A stretch of DNA of 27,049 bases. Source: Pseudonocardia autotrophica. Its GTDB lineage: Bacteria > Actinomycetota > Actinomycetes > Mycobacteriales > Pseudonocardiaceae. The DNA lies in NCBI RefSeq assembly GCF_000717175.1, contig NZ_JNYD01000055.1, positions 1 to 27,049 on the forward strand. Reading direction: 5' to 3'. Made by a program: the position numbers and the translations under genes. The notes beneath the pieces were generated by a model. It did no database searches. It was not told the origin of the DNA and saw only the letters and a list, made by a program, of their open reading frames with translations. This document shows positions 1-7,526 of this stretch, piece after piece. Positions within the stretch are counted from its first letter, which is position 1. Each line of letters opens with the position of its first letter.

Positions 1-306
1 CGCGGCCGGGTTCATCGCCACCAGCACGTCCGGCCGGTCGCCCGGAGTCAGGATGTCGTAGTTGGCGAAGTGCAGCTGGAACGAGCTGACCCCGGGCAGC
101 GTGCCGGCAGGGGCGCGGATCTCGGCCGGGAAGTTCGGCAGCGTCGACAGGTCGTTGCCGAAGGTCGCGGTCTCCGAGGTGAACCGGTCACCCGTGAGCT
201 GCATCCCGTCGCCGGAGTCACCCGCGAACCGGATGACGACCCGGTCCTTCGTGATGACATCGTGCTCGCCGCCGGACGGCGTGACGGCGGTGTCGTTGGA
301 CGTCAT
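1..306 (-). CDS. korA: 2-oxoglutarate:ferredoxin oxidoreductase, alpha subunit (N-terminal part)
   Basis: This is the first 102 codons of a gene that continues past the left edge. The family oxidatively decarboxylates 2-oxoglutarate to succinyl-CoA with ferredoxin as acceptor, as an alpha/beta complex in the cytoplasm. Visible here is the start of the gamma-type domain of the large subunit: [18 protein letters not shown] followed by [19 protein letters not shown], which is highly characteristic of actinobacterial KorA. I chose the ATG at 306 because the preceding residues ([20 protein letters not shown]) are the usual short variable leader; no strong Shine-Dalgarno is visible. A korB gene is expected downstream, outside the window. 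A pyruvate or other 2-oxoacid oxidoreductase is the alternative, but the N-terminal motif favours KorA. Confidence 0.85.
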   Translation of the reverse strand, partial: MTSNDTAVTPSGGEHDVITKDRVVIRFAGDSGDGMQLTGDRFTSETATFGNDLSTLPNFPAEIRAPAGTLPGVSSFQLHFANYDILTPGDRPDVLVAMNPAA

Positions 307-450
307 GTCGAGGTCATTCCCCGGTTCGGCTCGGGAACACAAATGTCCGGACGAGGTTAACGCCCGGTATCGCCCAGTGTCCCCGGCCCCAGTGCGACGT
401 CACATGGTCTCCGTTCGTCCGGGCGGAACGGCGCGAGGATGCGGCCGCCC

Positions 451-1209
451 CTACCGCTTGCTGATGCGTGCCTGGAGCGCCGTGACGCGCTCCCGGAACT
501 CCTCCGAGTGTACGGACGCGGCCTGCGCTCTCACCTCGATCTCGGTCGCCTCCTGGTGGGAGATCGCGCCGGAGGTGACGCGCATCGTGGCCTTCGTGGT
601 CTCGATCAGCGACCGCGGCGCGGCGGCCGCCCGCCCGGCCAGCTCCTTGGCCCCGGCGAGAAGGGCCGCGTCGTCGTCGTACCGCCGCCAGACCAGGCCG
701 ACGCGCTCCGCCTCGACGGCGTCGAGCACGTCGCAGAACAGGGTCAGGGCCTTGGCCCCCTGGGCGCCGAGTGCCCGGTCGACCATCCAGGTGTAGCCAC
801 CGCCGGGGTGCAGGCCGAGCTGCATGAACCGGGCGTCGAACTTCGCCCCGGGGCCGGCGAGACGCAGATCACAGGCGAGCGCAAGGTTGAGACCCGCGCC
901 GACGGCCGCACCGTTGACCGCGGCGACGGTCGGCAGCGGGCACTGCGCGACGGCGAGGAAGCCGGCGTAGACGGTCTTCAGCCGCGCCGGATCGGCCCCC
1001 TGCAGCTCGGACAGGTCCCCGCCGGCGCAGAAGGCGGGCGGCTCGCCCGTGATCACCACGGCGCCCACGGCCGGGTCGGCGACCGCCGCGTCGAGCGCGG
1101 CGACGAGCTTCTCGGACAGCTCGAGGTTCATCGCGTTGCGGCGGGCCGGGTTGGAGACTGTGAGCAGCGCGACGCCGTCCTCGACCGTCGTGCGGACTTC
1201 GGTGGTCAT
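451..1209 (-). CDS. enoyl-CoA hydratase/isomerase (crotonase) family protein lacking both catalytic glutamates
   Basis: This 252-residue protein is a full-length crotonase-fold enzyme acting on acyl-CoA thioesters in the cytoplasm. The oxyanion-hole segment AFCAGGDLSEL and the second signature NGAAVGAGLNLALACDL are clear. By alignment from memory with rat mitochondrial enoyl-CoA hydratase, Glu144 is replaced by Asn (GLNLALACD for GCELAMMCD) and Glu164 by Phe (ARFMQLGLHPGGG for QPEILLGTIPGAGG). A classical hydratase needs both, so the reaction may be an isomerisation, a thioester hydrolysis or something else. The start ATG is preceded by CAGGAT plus six bases, which could be a leaderless -10 or a weak AGGA ribosome site. 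It is divergent from a hotdog thioesterase 38 bp away, which fits a role in acyl-CoA turnover. Confidence 0.86.
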   Translation of the reverse strand: MTTEVRTTVEDGVALLTVSNPARRNAMNLELSEKLVAALDAAVADPAVGAVVITGEPPAFCAGGDLSELQGADPARLKTVYAGFLAVAQCPLPTVAAVNGAAVGAGLNLALACDLRLAGPGAKFDARFMQLGLHPGGGYTWMVDRALGAQGAKALTLFCDVLDAVEAERVGLVWRRYDDDAALLAGAKELAGRAAAAPRSLIETTKATMRVTSGAISHQEATEIEVRAQAASVHSEEFRERVTALQARISKR

Positions 1210-1235
1210 GGAGTGATCCTGACATCCCGGCGGGT

Positions 1236-1241
1236 TACCGT
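1236..1241 (+). promoter_or_regulatory. candidate -10 element of a leaderless promoter
   Basis: TACCGT lies exactly six bases before the GTG start at 1248, with no Shine-Dalgarno between. The same geometry recurs at five other genes in the window. It sits in the 38-bp gap shared with the divergent crotonase gene. Confidence 0.4.
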
Positions 1242-1247
1242 CCGCCG

Positions 1248-1742
1248 GTGACCGTGAACGACCGTCCGCTGCCCCACGACCGCGCGCCCCGACCGGGGGA
1301 GAAGGTGCGCCGCCACCACGACGGGTGCCTCGGCTGCGGGGACGTCGAGCCCGGGCTGCACCTGAGCTTCGTCGCGGGCGAGGACCTCACCGTCACCTCG
1401 GTGCTCGACGTCGGGCACTGGCAGCAGGGCGGGCCCGGGGTCGTCCACGGCGGCGTCGTCGCCGCGGCGCTCGACGAGACGATGGGTGCGCTGCAGGCCT
1501 TCTTCGGCCGCCCGGCCGTCACCGCCGAGCTGACCACGAGCTACCGCAGGCCGATCCCGGTGGGCACGCAGCTGCACCTGTGGGCCCGGGTCGAGGAGCG
1601 CGAGGGCCGCAAGACCTGGACCACGGGCACCGCGCGGCTCGACGGGCCGGACGGCCCGGTCGCCGCCGAGGGCCGCGGGTTGTTCATCGACATCCGCCGC
1701 GACCACTTCGACGGGATGCCCGTGCGCGCCGTGAACCCGTGA
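1248..1742 (+). CDS. PaaI-type hotdog-fold acyl-CoA thioesterase
   Basis: This 164-residue protein is predicted to hydrolyse acyl-CoA thioesters in the cytoplasm. The hotdog signature is the HGGVVAAALDETMG segment (about residues 65-80), where the HGG turn and the acidic residue of the central helix form the active site, followed by beta strands including TAELTTSYRRPIPVG. The N-terminal part carries a C-x2-C pair (GCLGCGD, residues 26-32), as in many actinobacterial relatives. The start is a GTG placed for a leaderless transcript; a second in-frame GTG two codons later cannot be excluded. The substrate is unknown. The neighbouring crotonase-like gene and the downstream acyl-CoA ligase suggest fatty or aromatic acyl-CoA recycling. 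Confidence 0.82.
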   Translation: MTVNDRPLPHDRAPRPGEKVRRHHDGCLGCGDVEPGLHLSFVAGEDLTVTSVLDVGHWQQGGPGVVHGGVVAAALDETMGALQAFFGRPAVTAELTTSYRRPIPVGTQLHLWARVEEREGRKTWTTGTARLDGPDGPVAAEGRGLFIDIRRDHFDGMPVRAVNP

Positions 1743-1766
1743 GTCCGCTGTGAAGCCGGACGGACC

Positions 1767-1792
1767 GGAACACCGCCTCCGGACGGGTCGTT
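1767..1792 (+). promoter_or_regulatory. SigE/SigH/SigR-like ECF promoter upstream of htpX
   Basis: GGAAC (1767-1771), 17 bases, then CGTT (1789-1792) matches the GGAAY-N16-18-SGTT type promoter of actinobacterial heat and thiol-stress sigma factors. It lies 37 bp before the chosen htpX start and leaves a short leader holding a strong ribosome-binding site. The assignment rests on motif and spacing alone. Confidence 0.5.
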
Positions 1793-1829
1793 GACCCTGC
1801 AGGAACCCTGCGGAAGGAGCGGCGAGGCG

Positions 1830-2711
1830 GTGCACGGTCACGTCAACGGGCACGGTCACCTCAACGGGCTGAAGACGGCGGTCCTGCTGGGCGGGATGAG
1901 CGCGCTGGTCCTGCTCGTCGGCGGACTGGTGGCGGGCCGGACCGGGCTGATCATCGCGCTGCTCGTCGCCCTCGGCATGAACGGCTACGCCTACTTCAGC
2001 TCGGCGAAGATCGCGCTGCGGGCCATGCACGCGCGGCCGGTCACGGAGGCCGAGGCGCCCGGGCTGTACCGGATCGTGCGCGAGCTGAGCCAGCGGGCGC
2101 GGCAGCCGATGCCGCAGCTGTACATCAGCCCCACCAACGCGCCCAACGCCTTCGCCACCGGACGCAACCCGCGCAACGCCGCGGTCTGCGCCACCACCGG
2201 CCTGCTCGAGCTGCTCGACGAGCGCGAGCTGCGGGCGGTGCTGGGGCACGAGCTCAGCCACGTCTACAACCGCGACATCCTCATCTCCTGCGTCGCCGGC
2301 GCGATGGCGTCGATGATCAGCTTCCTGGCCAACATGGCGATGTTCGCGGGGCTCTTCGGCGGGGGCGACGAGGACCGGCCGAACCCGTTGGCCGTCATCC
2401 TGGTCGCGCTGCTGGGGCCGGTCGCCGCGGGCGTCGTGCAGATGGCGGTGAGCCGGTCGCGGGAGTACCAGGCGGACGCATCCGGCGCCGAGCTGACGGG
2501 CGACCCCCTCGCGCTGGCGTCGGCGCTGCACAAGCTGCAGTACGGCACGGCGCTCGCGCCGCTGCCGCCCGAGCCCCAGCTCGTGTCGCAGTCGCACCTG
2601 ATGATCGCGAGCCCCTTCCGGGCGGGCGACCAGATGGCCAAGTGGTTCTCCACGCACCCGCCGATCGAGGACCGGATCCGGCGGCTGCAGGAGATGGCGC
2701 GCACGCGCTGA
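1830..2711 (+). CDS. htpX: HtpX-type M48 membrane metalloprotease
   Basis: This is a 293-residue zinc endopeptidase of the inner membrane that degrades misfolded membrane proteins. Two N-terminal hydrophobic helices (about residues 13-32 and 34-51) precede the catalytic region. The zinc motif is HELSH at residues 140-144, with the third ligand Glu212 in [10 protein letters not shown]; two further hydrophobic segments lie between them, as is usual for HtpX. I chose the GTG at 1830 because GGAAGGAG at 1812-1819 is well spaced for it and because a candidate ECF promoter overlaps the upstream TTG at 1791. The N-terminus is His-rich ([13 protein letters not shown]). Expression is probably induced by envelope or thiol stress, inferred from that promoter. 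The downstream acyl-CoA ligase is convergent. Confidence 0.93.
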   Translation: MHGHVNGHGHLNGLKTAVLLGGMSALVLLVGGLVAGRTGLIIALLVALGMNGYAYFSSAKIALRAMHARPVTEAEAPGLYRIVRELSQRARQPMPQLYISPTNAPNAFATGRNPRNAAVCATTGLLELLDERELRAVLGHELSHVYNRDILISCVAGAMASMISFLANMAMFAGLFGGGDEDRPNPLAVILVALLGPVAAGVVQMAVSRSREYQADASGAELTGDPLALASALHKLQYGTALAPLPPEPQLVSQSHLMIASPFRAGDQMAKWFSTHPPIEDRIRRLQEMARTR

Positions 2712-2757
2712 CGCGCGGGAAGTGCTGCCGGAGCACCTCGTCCCGCGCTCGGCGGGG

Positions 2758-4407
2758 TCAGCGCAGCTCGCGGCGCAGGATCTTGCCGCTCACCGTCTTC
2801 GGCAGCTCGTCGACGACCTCCACGATCCGCGGGTACTTGTAGGCGGCCATGCGCTCCCGGGCGAAGGCGATCAGCTCGTCCGGGTCCAGCTCGGTGCCGG
2901 CCTTGAGCGAGACCACGGCCTTCACGGTCTCGCCGCGGTACTCGTCGGGCACCCCGACCACGGCGGCCTCGCGGACCGCCGGATGCCCGTACAGGACGTC
3001 CTCCACCTCGCGCGGCCAGATCTTGTAGCCGCCCGCGTTGATCTGGTCCTTCTTCCGGTCGACCAGGTAGAACCAGCCGTCGGCGTCCATGAACCCGACG
3101 TCGCCGGTCCGCAGCTCGCCCTCCGGCAGCGCGTGCGCGGTCTCCTCCGGCTTGTTCCAGTAGCCCGGCACCACCTGCGGACCCGCGATCACGATCTCGC
3201 CGACCTCGCCGACGGGGAGGTCGCGGCCCTCGTCGTCGACCACCCGGACCACGGTGTTCGACACCGGCACCCCGACGGACAGCGCGCCCGACGTCGGGTC
3301 GACCGGGGCGCGGGCACCGAACGGGCCCACGTGGCTCGGGCTCGTCGTCTCGGTCAGCCCGTAGGCGTTGTGGATGTACGGGCCGACCCTGCGCTCGAAG
3401 GCGTCCACGACCGCCGGCGCGACGGGCGCCCCGCCGCTGTAGACCTTCGTCAGCGAGGAGAGGTCCCGGGTGGCCGCGTCGGGATGCTCCATCAGCGCGA
3501 TGTACACGGGGATCGCGCCGACCACGAACGTGGCGTGCCAGCGCTCGATCAGTTCGAGGACGGTGCCGGCGTCGAACCGGAAGCCCAGCACCACCGGCGC
3601 GCCGGTCAGCGCGGCGACGGCGAGGTGGCCGATCAGCCCGGTGATGTGGAAGAGCGGGGCCACGCCGAGGATCACGTCGTCCGGGCCGAGGTGGATCCAG
3701 TCCCGGTAGGTCATGGCGTTGAAGACGACGTTGCGGTGCGTGTTCGTCGCGCCCTTCGGCGGGCCGGTCGTGCCCGAGGTGTAGGTGAAAAAGGCGACGT
3801 CGTCCGGGCCCGGCTCGGGGACCGCGGGCGGCGGGTCGCCTTCGTGCTGGGCGATCAGATCCTGCAGGTCGAGGGCGGTGGCGGGGCGCTGGCGGCTGCT
3901 GCCGGCCAGCAGGCCGGGGACGTCGTCGTCGCCCAGGGGGTCGAGCTCCGAGGTCGTGACCAGGGTGCGGACGGCGGTCGACGGCTGCACCTGCAGTGCC
4001 ACGGGGTGCAGCGACTCCAGCGCCACGAGCACCGAGGCGCCCGAGTCGGCGAGGATCACCTGCAGCTCGCGCTCGCGCAGCATCGGGTTGACCGGCACCA
4101 CGATGCCGCCGGCCTTCCACACGCCGAGCATCACGACGGCCCACTGCGGGACGTTCTGCAGGTAGACCGCCACGCGGTCGCCGGGTGCCAGGCCGAGCGC
4201 GACCAGTCCGGCGGCGAGCGCGTCGGAGTCGGCGTCGACCTCGCCGACCGTGCGGGTGGTGTGGAAGTAGTGGAGGAAGGGGCGTTCGGGGATCGCCTTC
4301 GCGGTCGCCCGCCACATCGCGAGGGCGGAGGGGAACTCCGGCTCGACGTCGGCCGGGACGCCCTCGTCGTACCGGGCGAGCCACGGACGGTCCGCGTAGG
4401 TGGTCAT
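2758..4407 (-). CDS. AMP-forming acyl-CoA synthetase (long-chain fatty acid-CoA ligase type)
   Basis: This 549-residue enzyme of the ANL superfamily activates a carboxylic acid with ATP to an acyl adenylate and then forms the CoA thioester. The P-loop-like motif YTSGTTGPPKG is at residues 209-219, the adenine-binding motif appears as YGLTETTSP, the hinge as DRKKDQINAGGYK, and the catalytic lysine is Lys542 in TVSGKILRRELR at the C-terminus, so it is intact and full length. I chose the ATG at 4407 over a GTG twelve codons upstream: the longer form would reach into the promoter and first codons of the divergent AraC-type gene. Neither start has a convincing Shine-Dalgarno. The exact chain-length preference cannot be read; with the nearby thioesterases it suggests fatty-acid handling. 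Confidence 0.92.
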   Translation of the reverse strand: MTTYADRPWLARYDEGVPADVEPEFPSALAMWRATAKAIPERPFLHYFHTTRTVGEVDADSDALAAGLVALGLAPGDRVAVYLQNVPQWAVVMLGVWKAGGIVVPVNPMLRERELQVILADSGASVLVALESLHPVALQVQPSTAVRTLVTTSELDPLGDDDVPGLLAGSSRQRPATALDLQDLIAQHEGDPPPAVPEPGPDDVAFFTYTSGTTGPPKGATNTHRNVVFNAMTYRDWIHLGPDDVILGVAPLFHITGLIGHLAVAALTGAPVVLGFRFDAGTVLELIERWHATFVVGAIPVYIALMEHPDAATRDLSSLTKVYSGGAPVAPAVVDAFERRVGPYIHNAYGLTETTSPSHVGPFGARAPVDPTSGALSVGVPVSNTVVRVVDDEGRDLPVGEVGEIVIAGPQVVPGYWNKPEETAHALPEGELRTGDVGFMDADGWFYLVDRKKDQINAGGYKIWPREVEDVLYGHPAVREAAVVGVPDEYRGETVKAVVSLKAGTELDPDELIAFARERMAAYKYPRIVEVVDELPKTVSGKILRRELR

Positions 4408-4480
4408 GACCGACAGTGAACCGCGTGGTGTGACTCCTGTCACTCATGTCCGCGGTCCCGGTTCTGTCGGTGGGGCGCGG

Positions 4481-4486
4481 CATGCT
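4481..4486 (+). promoter_or_regulatory. candidate -10 element of a leaderless promoter
   Basis: CATGCT is followed by six bases and the GTG start at 4493. There is no ribosome site, and the spacing matches the other leaderless candidates in the window. This supports the 4493 start against longer upstream forms that would overlap the divergent ligase gene. Confidence 0.4.
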
Positions 4487-4492
4487 GTGCGC

Positions 4493-5302
4493 GTGCTGTC
4501 GACCACCAGTGAGTACGGCCTGCTGGGTGTGCGGGACGTCGACTTCCGGCTGGACCGGTACCTGCCGTCGCCGGACCTCGCCGAGCTCGTCGAGCGGCAC
4601 TGGGTGGTCACGTGGGCACTGCCGCCCGGGCGCCGGGCGTCGGTCACGCTGCTGCCGCACCCGTGCGTCAACGTGGTGCTCGACCGCGGGATGCTCGCGG
4701 TCGCCGGGGTCGGGCGGGAGCGGTTCACCTACGTCTACACCGGCGAGGGGCGCGTGTTCGGCACCAAGTTCCGGCCGGGCGCGTTCCTGCCCTTCCTGGG
4801 GCGGCCCGTCTCCACGATCACGGACGTCACGATGCCCGCCGCGCGCCTGTGGGGGGCGCCGGCGGACGCGCTCGCGGCGTCGATGACCGGGTCGGTGCCC
4901 GAGCTGATCGCGCAGACGGAAGGGTTCCTACGGGCGCGGTGGCCGGAGCCGGACCCGCAGGTCGCGGTGGTCGGGCGGATCGTCGCGGCCCTGCTCCGCG
5001 ACCGGGAGGTGGCGCGCGTCGAGGACATCGTCGCGCGGTTCGGCATCCCGGCCCGGACGTTGCAGCGGCTGTTCGCCCGGTACGTCGGGGTGAGTCCGAA
5101 GTGGGTGCTGCGCCGCTACCGGCTGCACGAGGCGGCGGCCCGGCTCGCGGAGGAGCAGGACCGGCCCTGGGCGGAGGTGGCCGCGGAGCTGGGGTACTTC
5201 GACCAGTCGCACTTCATCCGGGACTTCGGCGCGGCGATCGGGCTGACGCCGGCCGCGTACGCGCAGGCCTGTCGCCGGCGCGAGGAACCGGTCAGCGCCT
5301 AG
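4493..5302 (+). CDS. AraC-family transcriptional regulator
   Basis: This 269-residue protein has an N-terminal sensor of the DUF6597 type (about residues 15-120, with the TLLPHPCVNVVLDRG and TKFRPGAFLPFLG segments) and a C-terminal AraC/XylS double helix-turn-helix (about residues 165-260, including IPARTLQRLFARYVGVSPKW and AAELGYFDQSHFIRDF). The second helix-turn-helix motif YFDQSHFIRDF is canonical. The ligand is unknown. Divergent placement, 85 bp from the acyl-CoA ligase start, makes that ligase the most likely target. Longer in-frame starts exist back to about 4400, but they overlap the ligase gene; the GTG at 4493 fits a leaderless transcript. Confidence 0.87.
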   Translation: MLSTTSEYGLLGVRDVDFRLDRYLPSPDLAELVERHWVVTWALPPGRRASVTLLPHPCVNVVLDRGMLAVAGVGRERFTYVYTGEGRVFGTKFRPGAFLPFLGRPVSTITDVTMPAARLWGAPADALAASMTGSVPELIAQTEGFLRARWPEPDPQVAVVGRIVAALLRDREVARVEDIVARFGIPARTLQRLFARYVGVSPKWVLRRYRLHEAAARLAEEQDRPWAEVAAELGYFDQSHFIRDFGAAIGLTPAAYAQACRRREEPVSA

Positions 5303-5322
5303 GTTTCTGTTCGCAATCCAGC

Positions 5323-5328
5323 TAGGGT
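5323..5328 (+). promoter_or_regulatory. weak candidate -10 element for the second thioesterase gene
   Basis: TAGGGT lies 26 bp before the ATG at 5355, ahead of a strong GAGGAGGAG ribosome site. No good -35 hexamer is seen, so the call is tentative. Confidence 0.3.
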
Positions 5329-5354
5329 GGAGCGCACCGACCGAGGAGGAGCCG

Positions 5355-5852
5355 ATGACGGACGTCCAGCCCGCCCTGAACGAGCGCACCCACCGCTGGG
5401 AGGACCCGGCCGGCATGGCCGCGGCCGCCGGGATGGACGGGCTGTCGGTCCTGCGGGCGGTCATGTCCGGCGAGCTGCCCGCCCCGCCGATCGCGGGCCT
5501 GCTGGGCTTCGACCTGGAGTCGGTCGACGAGGGCCGGGCGGTGTTCACCCTCGAACCGGGGGACTACCACTACAACCCGCTCGGCTCGGTCCACGGCGGC
5601 GTCTACGCGACCCTGCTGGACTCGGCGCTGGGCTGCGCGGTCCACACCACGCTCCCCGCCGGCGTCCGCTACACGAGCCTCGACCTGGACGTGAAGTTCC
5701 TGCGCCGCATCACCACCGCCACCGGCCTGGTCCGCGCCACGGGCTGGGTCGTGCACGGCGGCCACAGCACCGCCCTCGCCCGCGCCGACCTCCGTGACCA
5801 GGCGGGGACGCTGCTCGCCGAGGGCAGCTCCAGCTGCATGATCTTCCGCTGA
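5355..5852 (+). CDS. PaaI-family hotdog thioesterase
   Basis: This 165-residue protein is a second, divergent hotdog thioesterase. After an N-terminal helix region it shows the segment YNPLGSVHGGVYATLLDSAL (about residues 74-93), in which the N/H-GG turn and the Asp of the long helix form the predicted active site, then TSLDLDVKFLRRI, the strand that normally lines the substrate pocket. It would hydrolyse an acyl-CoA or aryl-CoA in the cytoplasm. The ATG is preceded by GAGGAGGAG with ideal spacing. It follows the AraC-type gene by 52 bp in the same direction and may be partly cotranscribed. It is not closely similar to the thioesterase at 1248, so recent duplication is unlikely. Confidence 0.88.
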   Translation: MTDVQPALNERTHRWEDPAGMAAAAGMDGLSVLRAVMSGELPAPPIAGLLGFDLESVDEGRAVFTLEPGDYHYNPLGSVHGGVYATLLDSALGCAVHTTLPAGVRYTSLDLDVKFLRRITTATGLVRATGWVVHGGHSTALARADLRDQAGTLLAEGSSSCMIFR

Positions 5853-5893
5853 ACACGCGGGCCCGCGGGTGATCCCCGGGCCGACCGGTGGGG

Positions 5894-5899
5894 CACACT
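5894..5899 (+). promoter_or_regulatory. candidate -10 element of a leaderless promoter
   Basis: CACACT stands six bases before the GTG at 5906. No ribosome-binding sequence lies between, as at the other leaderless candidates. Confidence 0.35.
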
Positions 5900-5905
5900 C
5901 GTCGC

Positions 5906-6082
5906 GTGGCAGACGACGACACCTCCACCGCCCTCCCGCAGACCTGCGTCCGGTGCGGGCAGGTCGCCCTGCTGCGGATCGTCGGGCGCTGCGGCGACTG
6001 CATCGGCACCCTCGGACTCGCGGGCGGCGACGAGTACGCGGCCTGGCGGGCCGAGGTGAAGGCGGAGTTCGGGGCGAAGTAG
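5906..6082 (+). CDS. small zinc-ribbon-like hypothetical protein
   Basis: This 58-residue protein of unknown function carries two C-x2-C knuckles (CVRC and CGDC) separated by 11 residues, the layout of a small zinc ribbon. The tail is short and charged (EYAAWRAEVKAEFGAK). Coding is supported by strong third-position GC bias and a clean stop before a well-formed promoter. I chose the GTG at 5906 because it fits a leaderless transcript and removes six unlikely upstream codons (start 5888). No membrane segment or signal is seen. It could be a zinc-binding adaptor or a nucleic-acid-binding peptide; nothing in the context decides this. Confidence 0.7.
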   Translation: MADDDTSTALPQTCVRCGQVALLRIVGRCGDCIGTLGLAGGDEYAAWRAEVKAEFGAK

Positions 6083-6102
6083 GGCAGCTCCTTTACTCAC
6101 TT

Positions 6103-6132
6103 TTGACGAACCGTCGAGGACGGGAGTAATTC
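6103..6132 (+). promoter_or_regulatory. housekeeping (SigA-type) promoter
   Basis: TTGACG (6103-6108), 18 bases, TAATTC (6127-6132). This is the best primary-sigma promoter in the window and lies in a locally AT-rich patch. It would drive the two membrane-protein genes starting at 6187. Confidence 0.65.
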
Positions 6133-6139
6133 CCTGCTC

Positions 6140-6153
6140 CGTTCGGTCGAACG
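6140..6153 (+). promoter_or_regulatory. inverted repeat CGTTCG-N2-CGAACG, possible operator
   Basis: This perfect 14-bp inverted repeat starts about 8 bp after the -10 element, near the predicted transcription start, where a repressor could block transcription. It resembles the half-sites of an actinobacterial LexA box, but in the opposite order, so I do not call it an SOS box. Confidence 0.3.
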
Positions 6154-6186
6154 TCTGGGCGCCACCCCCGACCGACCGGAGCACGG

Positions 6187-7002
6187 ATGTCTCTCTCGCC
6201 CAGCCAGGACCACCAGCCCGACACCACCCCGCCGAGCGGGTCGCCCGACGTCCAGGCCCCACAGTCCGGGACCCGCCGGCGGCTGAGTACCCCGTCAATC
6301 GTCTACGGCGGCCTCGGAGTACTCGCGGTCCTCATCGTCGTCCTGGTCGCTGTCGGGGTCATTGACAAGGAGGGCCGGAGCCCGGCGGCGGCACCTGCTG
6401 CTCCCACCACGACCGTCAACACGGATCCTTGCGCCCGAACTGCCTGCGGGACCGTGCCGAACCTCGTCGGGCTGACGGCGCCCCGGGCGCGTCAGGTCCT
6501 GACGCAGGCCGGGTTCACGGTGCCGTCCGATCTGGCGCGCCTCGGTGAGGAATCGACGGTCACCCGCCAGTACCCGTCCGCGCTGCTCAAGGTGCCGACC
6601 TCGACGCTGCTCAGCCTGACCTACTACGCGCCGCCGGCGCCGGCCCGGGCGATCACCGCTCGGGACTGGGCACTGATCGCGAAGTCCCCGGATGCCCACG
6701 TCGGTGAGCGCATCGTCGCCTACGGCCAGGTCACCCAGTTCGACGCCGCGACCGGCACGTCGGCCTTCCGCGCGAACGTCGACGGCGTGGTCCACAAGCC
6801 GTCGTACGGCTACGTCGACTACGAGACCAACACGTTCCTGAACGAGAGCGGCACGCTCTTCGCCCAGCTGGTCAAGGGCGACCTGTTCCGGGCGGAGGTC
6901 ACGGTGACGGGTTCCTACTCGTACTCGACGACCATGGGCGGCACCATGACCGTGCCGCAGCTGCAGGTCACCGCCATCAATGTCACCGGAACCGCGAAGT
7001 GA
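6187..7002 (+). CDS. membrane-anchored PASTA-domain protein with a C-terminal domain shared with its neighbour
   Basis: This 271-residue protein has a Pro/Ser/Thr-rich cytoplasmic N-terminus (1-35), one transmembrane helix (about 38-59), an Ala/Pro/Thr linker, one PASTA repeat (about 88-148, with the hallmark VPNLVGLTAPRARQVLTQAGF-like core; Cys82 and Cys87 just before it), and a C-terminal extracytoplasmic domain (about 155-268). PASTA repeats bind peptidoglycan or muropeptides, so a cell-wall sensing or anchoring role is likely. The C-terminal domain begins ITARDWALIAKSPDAH and contains VTQFDAATGT; the next gene repeats it. It looks like a small beta-barrel (OB-like) domain, but I do not recognise a named family. 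The ATG has a weak CCGGAG ribosome site, and a good SigA promoter lies upstream. Confidence 0.86.
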   Translation: MSLSPSQDHQPDTTPPSGSPDVQAPQSGTRRRLSTPSIVYGGLGVLAVLIVVLVAVGVIDKEGRSPAAAPAAPTTTVNTDPCARTACGTVPNLVGLTAPRARQVLTQAGFTVPSDLARLGEESTVTRQYPSALLKVPTSTLLSLTYYAPPAPARAITARDWALIAKSPDAHVGERIVAYGQVTQFDAATGTSAFRANVDGVVHKPSYGYVDYETNTFLNESGTLFAQLVKGDLFRAEVTVTGSYSYSTTMGGTMTVPQLQVTAINVTGTAK

Positions 7003-7502
7003 GCGCGGCACCCGTGGACCCTCGGGCGAACAACTCGCCGCGTCGGGGACGGAACGTCATGCTGGCCGTCGCGGTCCTCGGGCTGCTCGCCGTGGTGGCG
7101 GTGGGGGTCGTCGTGAACCTCGGGTCCGCGCCGTCGCCGTTCGTCACGGAGCCGGCGCGGTCGCTGACCGCGCGGGACTGGGCGCTGATCGCGAAGGACC
7201 CGGAGGCGCACTCGGGCGAGCGCGTCGTGGTGTACGGCGTGGTCACGCAGTTCGACAGTGCGACGGGCACCAAGCGCTTCCGCGCCGAGGTCGACGGTGT
7301 CCCGGAGGAGGACTCGGTCCTCGGGTCGAACACGATCCTGACCGGCAGCGGGCGTGCGCTCGACCCGGTCGTCGAGGGTGACCTCTTCACCGCCGAGGTG
7401 ACGGTGCTGGGCGCGGCGAGCTACGACACCGCGCTCGGCGGCAGCACCACGGCGCCGGAGCTGGAGGTCGACACGATCACGGTGACCGGGCACATCGGCT
7501 GA
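6999..7502 (+). CDS. single-pass membrane protein, paralogue of the preceding PASTA protein without the PASTA repeat
   Basis: This 167-residue protein has a short basic N-terminus, one transmembrane helix (about 19-41) and an extracytoplasmic domain (about 53-165) that closely matches the C-terminal domain of the preceding gene: LTARDWALIAKDPEAH, then VTQFDSATGTKRFRAEVDG, then GDLFTAEVTVLG. Its GTG start overlaps the upstream stop in a GTGA, so translation is coupled. The pair looks like a tandem duplication in which one copy kept or gained a PASTA repeat. The two products probably work together at the cell envelope, perhaps as a heteromer. No catalytic residues can be named. Confidence 0.86.
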   Translation: MSAAPVDPRANNSPRRGRNVMLAVAVLGLLAVVAVGVVVNLGSAPSPFVTEPARSLTARDWALIAKDPEAHSGERVVVYGVVTQFDSATGTKRFRAEVDGVPEEDSVLGSNTILTGSGRALDPVVEGDLFTAEVTVLGAASYDTALGGSTTAPELEVDTITVTGHIG

Positions 7503-7526
7503 CACCAAGTGCCTGCCTCACGCCCG

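Noticed and set aside
393..404. CRP-like site upstream of korA (TGCGACGTCACA)
   Set aside because: The half-site spacing does not match TGTGA-N6-TCACA and one pair is mismatched; it may be chance around GACGTC.
6140..6153. LexA/SOS box
   Set aside because: The half-sites occur in the reverse order and with a two-base gap, unlike TCGAAC-N4-GTTCGA.
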